A stretch of 64,000 nucleotides of DNA. Origin: Marinobacterium marinum. Lineage in GTDB: Bacteria > Pseudomonadota > Gammaproteobacteria > Pseudomonadales > Balneatricaceae. The position numbers and the translations under genes were made by a program. Numbering within the stretch: the stretch's first letter is position 1; each line of letters starts with the position of its first letter. The notes under the pieces were generated by a model. It had not been told where the DNA came from and ran no database searches. It saw nothing but the letters and a program-made list of their open reading frames with translations. Of this stretch, positions 29,365 to 37,651 are shown piece after piece. The stretch spans positions 62,001 through 126,000 of the forward strand of contig NZ_JACEMT010000046.1 in assembly GCF_013868415.1 (NCBI RefSeq), written 5' to 3'.

Positions 29365-30243
29365 ATGACTGCACCTGTCCGCTACCCACAACCGTCATTG
29401 ACATGTAACCCGGCCCTGCCTACCGAAGCCCTGATTCTGGACCGGGTGCAGGAAACCGAAGACATCTTCACCCTGCAGCTGCGCCTGACCGACCCCCATC
29501 AGGAGTGGCGCCTCGGCATCCAGCCCGGCCAGTTCAATATGCTATACCGCTTTGGCGTGGGCGAGATCCCGATCTCGTTCAAGGCGATCGGCAAGGATAA
29601 GCATGGACAGCCGGTCCTGGAACATGCCATCCGTCGCGTAGGGCGCATCAGCGGCGCTCTGGCCGCATTGAAACCCGGTGATCGGATCGGTTTGCGTGGT
29701 CCTTTCGGCACCGGCTGGCCACTGCAGAAAGCCAAAGGACAGGACCTGTGTGTAGTCACCGGTGGGCTGGGTTGCGCGCCGGCGGTCTCTATCATTGAGC
29801 ATGCCTTTGCCAACCGGTCCCACTACGGCCATATCCATATCATTCAGGGCGTCAAGCACTCTGCCGATCTGCTCTGGCGCAATCGCTACGAATTCTGGGC
29901 GCAGCAGCCCGACACCACGGTGCTAATGGCCGCCGATGTGGCCGCTCCCGGCTGGCCCTGGTATAGCGGTCGGGTCACCGAACTGATCAAACTCCTGCCG
30001 CTCCAGCCAGGGCAGACTCTGGTCTGCTGTTGCGGTCCCGAACCGATGATGCAAGCCAGCGCCGAACAACTGATCCTCCGTCAGGTACCCGCCGAAGCGA
30101 TCTGGCTCAGTATGGAACGCAACATGCAGTGCGCCAGTGGCCACTGCGGCCACTGCCAGTTCGGTGCCGATTTCATCTGCCGTGACGGCCCGGTGATGCC
30201 ATACCCGCGGCTGCGTGACCGCCTGGGCCTGGAGGGTGTCTGA
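29365..30243 (+). CDS. hydG: hydrogenase gamma subunit (FAD/NAD(P)-binding, 2Fe-2S)
   Basis: A 292-residue flavoprotein of the ferredoxin-NADP reductase superfamily and the diaphorase part of group 3b hydrogenases. FAD region: GQFNMLYRFGVGEIPISFKAIG; nucleotide region: VVTGGLGCAPAVSIIEHAF. The C-terminal CASGHCGHCQFG...C binds a 2Fe-2S cluster, as in HydG and PyrK. It links NADP(H) or NAD(H) to the Fe-S chain. The GGGAG before the ATG at 29365 supports the start. It overlaps hydD by one nucleotide (TGATG), so the two are translationally coupled. Confidence 0.92.
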   Translation: MTAPVRYPQPSLTCNPALPTEALILDRVQETEDIFTLQLRLTDPHQEWRLGIQPGQFNMLYRFGVGEIPISFKAIGKDKHGQPVLEHAIRRVGRISGALAALKPGDRIGLRGPFGTGWPLQKAKGQDLCVVTGGLGCAPAVSIIEHAFANRSHYGHIHIIQGVKHSADLLWRNRYEFWAQQPDTTVLMAADVAAPGWPWYSGRVTELIKLLPLQPGQTLVCCCGPEPMMQASAEQLILRQVPAEAIWLSMERNMQCASGHCGHCQFGADFICRDGPVMPYPRLRDRLGLEGV

Positions 30244-31040
30244 TGACCAGGCCCAGAGTTGCAGTACACAAGTTCAGCTCCTGCGACGGCTGCCAGCTCG
30301 CTTTTCTCAACCTGGGCGAAACGCTGCTGCAACTGAACGAACAGGTCGACATCCTGCATTTCCTTGAAGCGGGCATGAACGACGCCAGCGCCGACGTGGA
30401 CATTGCTTTCGTCGAGGGTAGTCTGTCGACACCCGACGAGCTGACGCGCATCCGTCAGGTACGCGCCAATAGCCGCTACCTGGTGTCCATCGGAGCCTGC
30501 GCCACCAGCGGTGGACTACAGGCGCTGCGCAACCTGGATGGCAACCATGATGAGTGGCGCGACGCCATCTATGCTCGCCCCGAGTTTATCCGGACGCTGA
30601 AGGAAGTACGCCCGATTGCCGCCGAGGTCCGGGTAGACCTGGAACTCTGGGGCTGCCCGGTCAGCAGCACCCAGATACTGGCGGCGATACGGGCACTGCT
30701 GTTCGGCGTAGCACCGGTAGATGATCGCGACCGGGTTTGTCTGGAGTGCAAACGCCAGCAGGCAGTTTGCGTCATGGTCACCCAAGGTATCCCCTGCATG
30801 GGGCCAGTAACACGCACCGGCTGTGGTGCTCTCTGCCCGCGCTTCGGCCGCGACTGTTACGGCTGCTATAGTCCCAGCGAAACGGCGCAGACAGCCACCC
30901 TGGCCCGGCGCTTTTCCGGTCTGGGCCTGCTGCCCGATGCCATCGCCCGCCGCTTTTGGCTGATCAATTCCCAGGCTCCCCCGTTCCTGCAAACCGGGCG
31001 CGTCTTTCACCGCTCGGCAGCGAGTGATCCGGATGACTAG
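30243..31040 (+). CDS. hydD: hydrogenase delta (small) subunit
   Basis: A 265-residue [NiFe] hydrogenase small subunit of the group 3/4 type, related to the 20-kDa subunit of complex I. The proximal 4Fe-4S ligands are in SSCDGCQLAFLN, IGACATSGG and WGCPVSS. A Cys-rich tail (CLECKRQQAVCVM, GIPCMGPVTRTGCGALCPRFGRDCYGCYSP) binds extra clusters. No Tat signal, so it is cytoplasmic. Its end overlaps the start of hydA by 8 nt. Confidence 0.92.
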   Translation: MTRPRVAVHKFSSCDGCQLAFLNLGETLLQLNEQVDILHFLEAGMNDASADVDIAFVEGSLSTPDELTRIRQVRANSRYLVSIGACATSGGLQALRNLDGNHDEWRDAIYARPEFIRTLKEVRPIAAEVRVDLELWGCPVSSTQILAAIRALLFGVAPVDDRDRVCLECKRQQAVCVMVTQGIPCMGPVTRTGCGALCPRFGRDCYGCYSPSETAQTATLARRFSGLGLLPDAIARRFWLINSQAPPFLQTGRVFHRSAASDPDD

Positions 31041-32328
31041 CCGCCGCATTCGCATTGATGTTCCGGCTCTGACCCGCGTGGAAGGTGAAGGCTCGCTCAG
31101 ACTGGAAGTCAGACAGGACCAGCTGATCGAACTGGGCCTGTCGATTTTCGAGCCTCCTCGTTATTTCGAGAAGTTCCTGGAGGGACGCGAAGCCGAGGAG
31201 GTAGTCGATATTGTCGCCCGCATCTGCGGCATCTGCCCGGTGGCCTACCAGATCAGTGCACTCAACGCACTGGAATCCATGTCACGGCAGATGGCCTCAC
31301 CCTGGGTGCGCTCGATGCGACGCGCCTTCTATTGTGGCGAGTGGCTGCAAAGCCATGCCCTGCACATCCATCTGCTTGCACTGCCGGATTTTCTCGGCTT
31401 CGAAAATGCCATCGCCATGGCAGAACGGCACCCGAACATGGTCAAGCGCGGCCTGAAGCTGCAGGGGCTGGGCAACGCTCTGGTCCGCCTGTTCGGCGGT
31501 CGTTCGGTCCACCCGGTCGGCGCCCGCCTCGGTGGCTTTCACCATGCACCGGCTCCCGATGAGGTCACCGCGCTGGCCGACAGGCTGAAAGCCGCCCAAC
31601 AGGATGCTGGCGACCTGACTCGATTTTGCGCCAGCCTGCCATTGCCGGACGATCCCCAGACATTCATCTGCGTCGCTCTGCATCACCCAGACCGTTATGC
31701 CATAGAAAGCGGCGAGATCCGTACCAGCACAGGATTGAACCTCAGCGCCAACCAGTTCGAACAGCATTTTCATGAAACCCACAAGCCGGACTCCACCGCA
31801 CTCTGGTCCGATCTTGATGGTCAGCCCTATCTGACCGGGCCCTTGGCACGCCTGAATATCAATCACCCCCAGCTGCCCGATTTCTTACTGACCCGACTGG
31901 GCGAAATCGGCCTGGAGCTGCCTTCCTGCAACATGTTCCACAGTTTGATCGCCCGTGCGCTGGAGATCGAACTGGTACTGCACGAAGCGATTCAACTGCT
32001 GAATGATTACACGTACCCGAAGTCTCCCTACACAGCCCTGCCACTTGAGCCCGGCATCGGCTACGGCATGAGCGAAGCCCCACGTGGACTGCTATGGCAC
32101 CGTTACGAGCTGGACGAGAAAGGGCTGATCCGTGCGGCACGCATCGTACCGCCCACCAGCCAGAACCAGGCCCGTATCGAAGCCGACCTGCATCACTCAC
32201 TGACCACGATGGGGTTGGATAATGGCGAGGATGTCCTGAAACTCAGGGCTGAGCAAGTGATTCGCAACTACGATCCCTGTATCTCCTGCTCCACCCACTT
32301 TCTGACGCTGAAAAAGGTGGAAACATGA
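31033..32328 (+). CDS. hydA: [NiFe] hydrogenase alpha (large, catalytic) subunit, group 3b
   Basis: A 431-residue catalytic subunit carrying the NiFe(CN)2CO site. N-terminal L1 motif: ARICGICPVAYQ; C-terminal L2 motif: YDPCISCSTHFLTL. The L2 motif includes a short tail beyond His that the maturation protease removes. All four nickel-ligand cysteines are present, so it should be active. The length and soluble character match bidirectional NADP-linked group 3b enzymes, which make or use hydrogen and can reduce polysulfide. I start at ATG 31033, overlapping hydD, rather than the GTG at 31024. No hyp maturation genes are in the window. Confidence 0.93.
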   Translation: MTSRRIRIDVPALTRVEGEGSLRLEVRQDQLIELGLSIFEPPRYFEKFLEGREAEEVVDIVARICGICPVAYQISALNALESMSRQMASPWVRSMRRAFYCGEWLQSHALHIHLLALPDFLGFENAIAMAERHPNMVKRGLKLQGLGNALVRLFGGRSVHPVGARLGGFHHAPAPDEVTALADRLKAAQQDAGDLTRFCASLPLPDDPQTFICVALHHPDRYAIESGEIRTSTGLNLSANQFEQHFHETHKPDSTALWSDLDGQPYLTGPLARLNINHPQLPDFLLTRLGEIGLELPSCNMFHSLIARALEIELVLHEAIQLLNDYTYPKSPYTALPLEPGIGYGMSEAPRGLLWHRYELDEKGLIRAARIVPPTSQNQARIEADLHHSLTTMGLDNGEDVLKLRAEQVIRNYDPCISCSTHFLTLKKVET

Positions 32329-32849
32329 GTGTTTGTCCGACACCTGAACAGCAGCACATGATTATCGGGATCGGCTCGCCCTTCGGCGATGACCGGGCCG
32401 GCTGGGAAGTGATTGAACGGCTACAGCGGATGAAACTGCCGCCCTGCGTACGGCTACTGAGCCTGGACCGGCCGGGTGTGGAACTGATCGAGCGGATGCA
32501 AGGCCACGCCCAAGTCACCCTGATCGATGCCATGCACGATAGAAACCATCCGCCCGGCACTCTGTTGGCACTGCAACCAAGCCAGCTGGCGCACCTGAAT
32601 CTCTGCTCCAGTCATGCCTTCGGGCTGGCCCAGACACTGGCACTGGCCCTCCGCCTGAACAGGCTGCCGGCCCGCCTGCACCTGATCGGCATCGGTGTTA
32701 CGCCGCCCTCTACCTTCTGCCCGGACGAACACATTTCACCGGAGGTTGAGGCAGCCATAGAAACGCTGGCAAGGCAGTTGATGGATGAGTGTCAAACCGC
32801 AATCGGCAGCAGTTCCTGCACATCAATCACCGATGTCGGCTCCAGATAA
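32325..32849 (+). CDS. hydrogenase maturation endopeptidase (HyaD/HycI family)
   Basis: A 174-residue protease that trims the large-subunit C-terminus after nickel insertion. It has the family N-terminus IIGIGSPFGDDRAGW with metal-binding Asp residues, DRPGVELIERM, VTLIDAMHD and SSHAFGLAQTLAL with the conserved His. It overlaps hydA by 4 nt (ATGA), so it is dedicated to that subunit. The last 20 residues after LMDECQ show no obvious conservation. Confidence 0.88.
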   Translation: MSVCPTPEQQHMIIGIGSPFGDDRAGWEVIERLQRMKLPPCVRLLSLDRPGVELIERMQGHAQVTLIDAMHDRNHPPGTLLALQPSQLAHLNLCSSHAFGLAQTLALALRLNRLPARLHLIGIGVTPPSTFCPDEHISPEVEAAIETLARQLMDECQTAIGSSSCTSITDVGSR

Positions 32850-32990
32850 CGCCCCCGGTCAGTGCGGGCTTCGATCAGCTCAAAGCATTTTTCACTCTGC
32901 GATGCACAACTTTTCCGCAGACCGGCTGCAATTGCACCCAATAAAATGTAGTCTTGATTACATTTATCGACAGACCCTCCAGGAGTGCCC

Positions 32991-33923
32991 ATGAGCGCCC
33001 AACGACGTCACCTTGATTTCCTGGCCGTCAGCCTGCTTTTAATGCTCTGTTTCGGATGGGGATTTCAACAAATCGCCATCAAACTGGCAGCCAATGACAT
33101 CGCTCCGACATTGCAGATCGGCCTGCGTTCGGCGTTTGCCACTCTTGTGCTGCTGCTCCTGACTTTACGCAGCGAAGGCTTGAAACTGTTCAGTGACGGA
33201 ACCCTGAAGTCGGGCCTGCTGGTCGGCTTGATGTTCGCCGTCGAGTTCCTGTTCGTAGGGGAAGGACTGGCTCGCACCAGCGCCTCACACATGGTGGTTT
33301 TCCTCTACACTTCCCCTATCTTCACGGCACTGGGCATGCATTTCGTTCATCCCGATGAACGCCTGAGCCACCTGCAATGGCTCGGCATCGGCCTGGCCTT
33401 TGTCGGAGTCTGCATCGCCTTTCTGGGGCCTGAGGGTACTGCCGGAACCAGCCTGTCGGGCGACCTGTTCGCACTGGCGGCCGGCGCAACCTGGGGGCTT
33501 ACCACCGTGGTGATTCGTGGTTCCAGGCTGTCTGAAGCATCTGCCGTCAAGACCCTGCTTTACCAAATGGCCGCGGCGTCGATTCTGCTCATTGGAACCG
33601 CATTCATGACGGGACACGGTGCCATGCACTGGACACCGGAAACAACGATCAACATGCTCTTTCAGGCGACATTGATCGCGTTGGCAAGCTATCTGACCTG
33701 GTTCTGGCTGCTCAAGCGCTATCTGGCCTCTCGCATGGCAACCTTCGTGTTCATTACACCGCTGATCGGCGTTCTGTTCGGCGTAGTGATTCTCGATGAG
33801 GTCCTGACAGCCAACTTTATCGGCGGTGGAGTCTTGGTACTGGCCGGCATCTTTCTGGTCAGCGCCAAGGATCTGCTCAATCGCCGCAAAGCCAACCGAG
33901 TCAGGGAAGCCACCGGCCGCTGA
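32991..33923 (+). CDS. EamA/DMT family transporter
   Basis: A 310-residue inner-membrane protein with ten predicted helices in two EamA repeats (FGWGFQQIAIKLAANDIAPT in the first; GATWGLTTVVIRGSRLSE in the second). DMT exporters move amino acids, metabolites or drugs; no substrate can be read from the sequence. The basic C-terminal tail (NRRKANRVREATGR) is typical of the in-side end. Start ATG 32991, with AGGAG seven nt upstream. It stands alone after the hydrogenase operon and is convergent with the yfi module. Confidence 0.9.
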   Translation: MSAQRRHLDFLAVSLLLMLCFGWGFQQIAIKLAANDIAPTLQIGLRSAFATLVLLLLTLRSEGLKLFSDGTLKSGLLVGLMFAVEFLFVGEGLARTSASHMVVFLYTSPIFTALGMHFVHPDERLSHLQWLGIGLAFVGVCIAFLGPEGTAGTSLSGDLFALAAGATWGLTTVVIRGSRLSEASAVKTLLYQMAAASILLIGTAFMTGHGAMHWTPETTINMLFQATLIALASYLTWFWLLKRYLASRMATFVFITPLIGVLFGVVILDEVLTANFIGGGVLVLAGIFLVSAKDLLNRRKANRVREATGR

Positions 33924-33933
33924 CTTCGAGCCC

Positions 33934-33967
33934 ACACCACACGCGCTTGAAAACCGCATGTGGTGTC
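33934..33967. terminator. hairpin between convergent eamA-type and yfiB-like genes
   Basis: A near-perfect 12-bp stem with one mismatch (ACACCACACGCG against CGCATGTGGTGT) and a 10-nt loop. It lies between two convergent genes, 11 nt after one stop and 17 nt before the other. No strong T tract is seen. Confidence 0.55.
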
Positions 33968-33983
33968 ACTGTCGCAGATTGAA

Positions 33984-34454
33984 CTAGTTGGCGACAATAA
34001 TGGTGACTCGTCGGTTCTGCATACGCCCATCCAGCGTACTGTTTGAAGCCACCGGCTTGCGATCCCCCAGCCCCAGCACAATCACGTTTTCTCTGGGCAT
34101 GCCATTACCGATCATGACATCCGCCACGGCAGCGGCACGCCGCTCCGACAGCTGCAGGTTGTAGTCCGGGTCGCCCGATTTATCGGTGTGGCCTTCCAGC
34201 GTCAAACCGCTGATGCCAACCTCCAGAAAATCACGGGTAATATCTTCAATCTTGTCACGACTGCCCGGCGTGATAATGTCCGAATCAAACTCAAACAATA
34301 CCTTGGCCGCCAATCCAAACTCCCAGCCGGCCTCCGAAATACTGAAGCCGTGTTTTTTCAAAACCGCGACCTGCTCGGAATTCAAGCGCCCCGAAGGAAA
34401 CATCTGACAGGCTGCCAACATCAGCGTTAACAGCAGTACGAGTATTTTTTTCAC
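33984..34454 (-). CDS. yfiB: OmpA-domain lipoprotein, YfiB-like
   Basis: A 156-residue lipoprotein. Signal peptide with lipobox LMLAAC, then a short linker and an OmpA/Pal peptidoglycan-binding domain (VLFEFDSDIIT, LEGHTDKSGDPDYNLQLSERRAAAVADVMIGNG, GDRKPVASNSTLDGRMQNRRVTIIV). In Pseudomonas aeruginosa, outer-membrane YfiB sequesters periplasmic YfiR and thereby activates the cyclase YfiN. Order and neighbours match that system. It lies 12 nt after the cyclase gene on the same strand. Not confirmed by alignment. Confidence 0.82.
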   Translation of the reverse strand: MKKILVLLLTLMLAACQMFPSGRLNSEQVAVLKKHGFSISEAGWEFGLAAKVLFEFDSDIITPGSRDKIEDITRDFLEVGISGLTLEGHTDKSGDPDYNLQLSERRAAAVADVMIGNGMPRENVIVLGLGDRKPVASNSTLDGRMQNRRVTIIVAN

Positions 34455-34466
34455 AGCCTTACTCCC

Positions 34467-35714
34467 TCAGCCCGAAAAGCCATTAATATGGAATGTCTTT
34501 TCACTTCTTTTTGCCTTATACATTGCCTCATCGGCCGAATGTAACAAATCTTTCTTGTTTTCCCCGTGATAGGGAAAGATGGATGCGCCTATAGTCAACG
34601 AGAAGCTTATTGTTTCCCCGCTGTCCAGCGTAATCGGCTCTTCCATACAACCCACTATTTTTTCCACTACCACTTCAATATCCCGGTCGTTTCTGAGCGG
34701 GCGAATCAGGATAGCAAACTCATCCCCCCCCAGACGTGCCAAGTGGTCCTGATCTCGAATCAAAGCTCCCAGCCGCTTGGCAATTGTGACCAGCACCTCA
34801 TCTCCTGCCGCATGACCGAAAACATCATTGATGGATTTGAATCGATAGCCATCAATATAAAGCAAGGCAAAACGGATGCCTTTTTCTCGCGAAAATTCAA
34901 TCTGGTTGGATAAAATCTTATCAAAGCTTTCCTTGTTCAGAATACCTGTTAGAGCATCATGACGGGCCTTGAAACTCAGCGTGTCGTTTTCCTGCTTCAA
35001 GTGACCTTCCCAGGTTTCGATCTCATCCAGCAGGATATTAAGATCCTCTGCAAGCTCTCTGATTTCATGAATAGAAGAAAGCGGAGCTCTCAGCTCGAAA
35101 GATCGCTCACGCGCGATCTTTCGAGCAATATTGGCAAGATCCTTAACCGATTTGTATATAAATCCGTGGATACGACCACCTTCTATATTGGCCCCTATTG
35201 TACTGATAACAAGACTCATCAGAACAGCCAAGAAACCACACAACATAAATACGAGGAAGATGCTTCCATCCGTATATATTTTCAGCTCACCAACCGGCTT
35301 TCCATTATGATGCATGGACACAATATTAGGCTGATCAAGCATCAATCCCAGAATTTTTTTCTCGAGCCTTGCCCACCGGGACTGGTCGGCACTTTCCCAT
35401 TCATACAGCACCTTTCCATGTTCATCCAGAACAACAACGCCCGACAGTTTCTCCGTCTTCGCAATAAGATCGATGCCTTCTCCGATTGCCTCGCGATCCT
35501 TGAACACCACCGCTGCTTCAAGCGTGTAGGACAAAACGCGGCTCACCAGCTTCTGGTTGTGGTCCGCCAGGTTCACCAATGTAAAAAGCCCCAGAACCGT
35601 CAGTATGATCCCGGACGTAATAAGGCCCACGATATTGCTGCGCACCTGCGCCTTGCGCATCAGGCCGCGAAGCGTAACAACCTTGCGAGGGCTTCGAGCC
35701 ATAACGTCTTTCAT
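34467..35714 (-). CDS. yfiN: diguanylate cyclase of YfiN/TpbB type
   Basis: A 415-residue inner-membrane c-di-GMP synthase. It has a TM helix (about 28-48), a periplasmic CHASE8-like sensor region (about 50-150), a second TM (about 151-172), a HAMP-like segment (about 175-240) and a GGDEF domain. The active site is a perfect GGDEF at residues 329-333, with an RDQD I-site five residues before it. YfiN is kept off by periplasmic YfiR. AT-richer codon use than its neighbours suggests a different history. It overlaps the yfiR-like gene by 4 nt. Confidence 0.86.
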   Translation of the reverse strand: MKDVMARSPRKVVTLRGLMRKAQVRSNIVGLITSGIILTVLGLFTLVNLADHNQKLVSRVLSYTLEAAVVFKDREAIGEGIDLIAKTEKLSGVVVLDEHGKVLYEWESADQSRWARLEKKILGLMLDQPNIVSMHHNGKPVGELKIYTDGSIFLVFMLCGFLAVLMSLVISTIGANIEGGRIHGFIYKSVKDLANIARKIARERSFELRAPLSSIHEIRELAEDLNILLDEIETWEGHLKQENDTLSFKARHDALTGILNKESFDKILSNQIEFSREKGIRFALLYIDGYRFKSINDVFGHAAGDEVLVTIAKRLGALIRDQDHLARLGGDEFAILIRPLRNDRDIEVVVEKIVGCMEEPITLDSGETISFSLTIGASIFPYHGENKKDLLHSADEAMYKAKRSEKTFHINGFSG

Positions 35715-36253
35715 CTCGCCGCCTCTAACTCTCTACCAAGCTTGAGTACCTGCGGATGTATACGAATACCACTGCGCGCTACCGCATCCAGATTGACGCG
35801 AAATCTGATCCTGCTTTCGTCCATGTTGAGGCAAATCAAACTTCCTGCGTCACATTCAGGATCATTTTCGCTGATTGTTAAAACCGGCAAGCCAATGAAT
35901 TTCGATAGCAGAAGTGTATATGACTCTCTATCAATCACCCCAATATATAAAATGTCACAGCGATCAGGGCTCAGGCTACCGACATCGTCGTAGTAACCCC
36001 ACTCATGAGAAATGGCTTCATTATTGAACAGGAGTCCCTTATACGTTCCGCTTCCGACAACGCACGCTTTTGAGGGGGTGATTCCATCGGGCCAGCGGGA
36101 GTAACTTAAAATACCTTCAATCATATATGAAAAGTTGTTGGCCACCTCGGCGCTGGACGTCGCGTCATTCACCGAAAGGCTGTCACTACCCCTGGCCACA
36201 TTCGGACCAATAAAAACGGCTGCTATGAGAACACACAATATAATGGAACGCAT
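35711..36253 (-). CDS. yfiR: YfiR-like periplasmic repressor of the cyclase (DUF4154)
   Basis: A 180-residue exported protein. Signal peptide ILCVLIAAVFIGPNVARG; the DUF4154 body includes NNFSYMIEGILSYSRWPDG, CVVGSGTYKG, CDILYIGVIDRESYTLLLSKFIGLPVLTISEND, and the end RFRVNLDAVARSGIRIHPQVLKLGRE. In Pseudomonas, YfiR binds the periplasmic face of YfiN and stops c-di-GMP synthesis. First gene of a three-gene operon in the order R-N-B, identical to Pseudomonas. Cys residues in CDAGSLIC could form the disulfide known in YfiR. Confidence 0.83.
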   Translation of the reverse strand: MRSIILCVLIAAVFIGPNVARGSDSLSVNDATSSAEVANNFSYMIEGILSYSRWPDGITPSKACVVGSGTYKGLLFNNEAISHEWGYYDDVGSLSPDRCDILYIGVIDRESYTLLLSKFIGLPVLTISENDPECDAGSLICLNMDESRIRFRVNLDAVARSGIRIHPQVLKLGRELEAAR

Positions 36254-36447
36254 CGAGGAATATCACTCCCAACGTCAATCGGCTCCAACGAGCCCAAGCC
36301 GCCCAAACGACCGACGGCCACCACTCTCCTGAAAAGGGTTCCACGTCTCATACTAAGTTCTAGTGTCACCGCAAAGCAACCCTGCCGCTCCAACCCCGGC
36401 CGATAGCACGGTTTTCTAACCGGCGAGACTAATAGGGCCTACCGCTC

Positions 36448-37062
36448 CTATTGTCGACCAAACAGCAGACTGCCCCCCGAAAAGGCCAGAAAAGCCGCAC
36501 ACCCACGATTGAAACGCCGGGCCATGCGGGGCCTGGAGAACCAGTGCCTCAGGTAGAGCCCAAAGGACGCATAGATACTGATGGCCAGCATTTCAAGCAG
36601 CAGAAACACGCTGCCAAGTACCAGAAACTGGGCCTGTATATTGGCATTAACATCAACAAACTGGGGTAAAAAGGCAGTAAAGATCAGAATTGCCTTCGGA
36701 TTACCCGCCGCCAGGGCAAACTCCTGTTTTGCCAGCCCGGACTGACTGCTGTTCCGCTCGACATCCGAGACCGGGGTAGTGTCCGACCGCCACAGATTGA
36801 ATGCAATCCAGAAAAGATAGACAGCTCCGAATATTTTAATGGCAAGAAACAGGATTTCAGAGGTATGCAGTACAACCGCCAATCCGGAGGCGGCGAGCAC
36901 AATCATCCCCGAGAAGGCGGCAAGGCGCCCCAATCCCGCTACCAGCGCCGGCCTGAAGCCGTAACAGCGCGCATTATTCATGGCCAGCAGATTGTTCGGG
37001 CCCGGCGTCATGTTCAGCGCGAAGCACGCCGGCAAGAACACCATCAGTTTTATTAATTCCAT
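36448..37062 (-). CDS. LysE/RhtB family amino-acid exporter
   Basis: A 204-residue inner-membrane protein with six predicted helices. The family opening FLPACFALNMTPGPNNLLAMNN and the mid segment GNPKAILIFTAFLPQFV are typical. Members export amino acids or their analogues; the substrate here is unknown. I choose the ATG at 37062 (TTGGAG eight nt upstream) because the family N-terminus is MELIKLMVFLPA. The longer frame to 37188 runs into the upstream gene and is not supported. It lies 35 nt after the YgjP-like gene on the same strand. Confidence 0.88.
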   Translation of the reverse strand: MELIKLMVFLPACFALNMTPGPNNLLAMNNARCYGFRPALVAGLGRLAAFSGMIVLAASGLAVVLHTSEILFLAIKIFGAVYLFWIAFNLWRSDTTPVSDVERNSSQSGLAKQEFALAAGNPKAILIFTAFLPQFVDVNANIQAQFLVLGSVFLLLEMLAISIYASFGLYLRHWFSRPRMARRFNRGCAAFLAFSGGSLLFGRQ

Positions 37063-37097
37063 GCACTTGCTCCAACACCCAGGATCTGTAACAGGCT

Positions 37098-37610
37098 TTA
37101 CCAAAGATCGCCAAAACGGTCTCGATGACACAGGTACAGACGCAGCTCGAATTCCAGTTGGTGATAATTCTGCTCCATATGGCAGCACAGTTGATAAAAC
37201 GCCTTGCCGTGTTCCTTCTCCCGCAAGTGAGCCAATTCATGTACCAGAATCATTCTCAGAAACGGCTCCGGTACCCTTCTGAACAGGGACGATATGCGAA
37301 TTTCGTTCTTGGACTTCAACCTGCCGCCCTGAGCCCGTGTCACATAAGTGTGCAAGCCCAAAGCATTCTTGATGACATGCAGCCTGTCATCATAAACAAC
37401 CTTGCTCACGGGAGCCGAACTGCGCATGTAGCGATCCTTGATATCCCGAGCATAGCCGTACAGAGCCTTTTCCGACGCCCACTGGTGGGCCTTCGGGTAT
37501 TTCTGCAATAGCCAGGGGCCTGATCGTTCCCGATCCAGAAGTTCCAGCGCCTGTTCCCGGAGTTGCAGGCTATACCCGTTCAGATACTTCAATGTTTCGC
37601 GGGGCATCAT
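37098..37610 (-). CDS. YgjP-like zinc metalloprotease-fold protein
   Basis: A 170-residue protein with the family zinc motif HELAHLREKEHGKAFYQL (HExxH plus the third His). E. coli YgjP was reported as a UTP pyrophosphatase, but most members are uncharacterised. The N-terminal 90 residues (YLNGYSLQLREQALELL and YPKAHQWASEKALYGYARDIKDRYMRSSAP) lack a familiar domain. The preferred start is ATG 37610; the TTG at 37619 is less likely. No strong ribosome site. Confidence 0.8.
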   Translation of the reverse strand: MMPRETLKYLNGYSLQLREQALELLDRERSGPWLLQKYPKAHQWASEKALYGYARDIKDRYMRSSAPVSKVVYDDRLHVIKNALGLHTYVTRAQGGRLKSKNEIRISSLFRRVPEPFLRMILVHELAHLREKEHGKAFYQLCCHMEQNYHQLEFELRLYLCHRDRFGDLW

Positions 37611-37651
37611 AGGTGCCAAGAGGTCTCGTTAAAAACGGTTAGCTTTACCAA

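Noticed and set aside
32792-32992. A 66-codon minus-strand frame between the hydrogenase protease and the EamA gene
   Set aside because: The only ATG overlaps the EamA start, no ribosome site exists, and it overlaps the protease 3' end. Its last 45 residues look protein-like, so it could be a decayed fragment, but I cannot support it.
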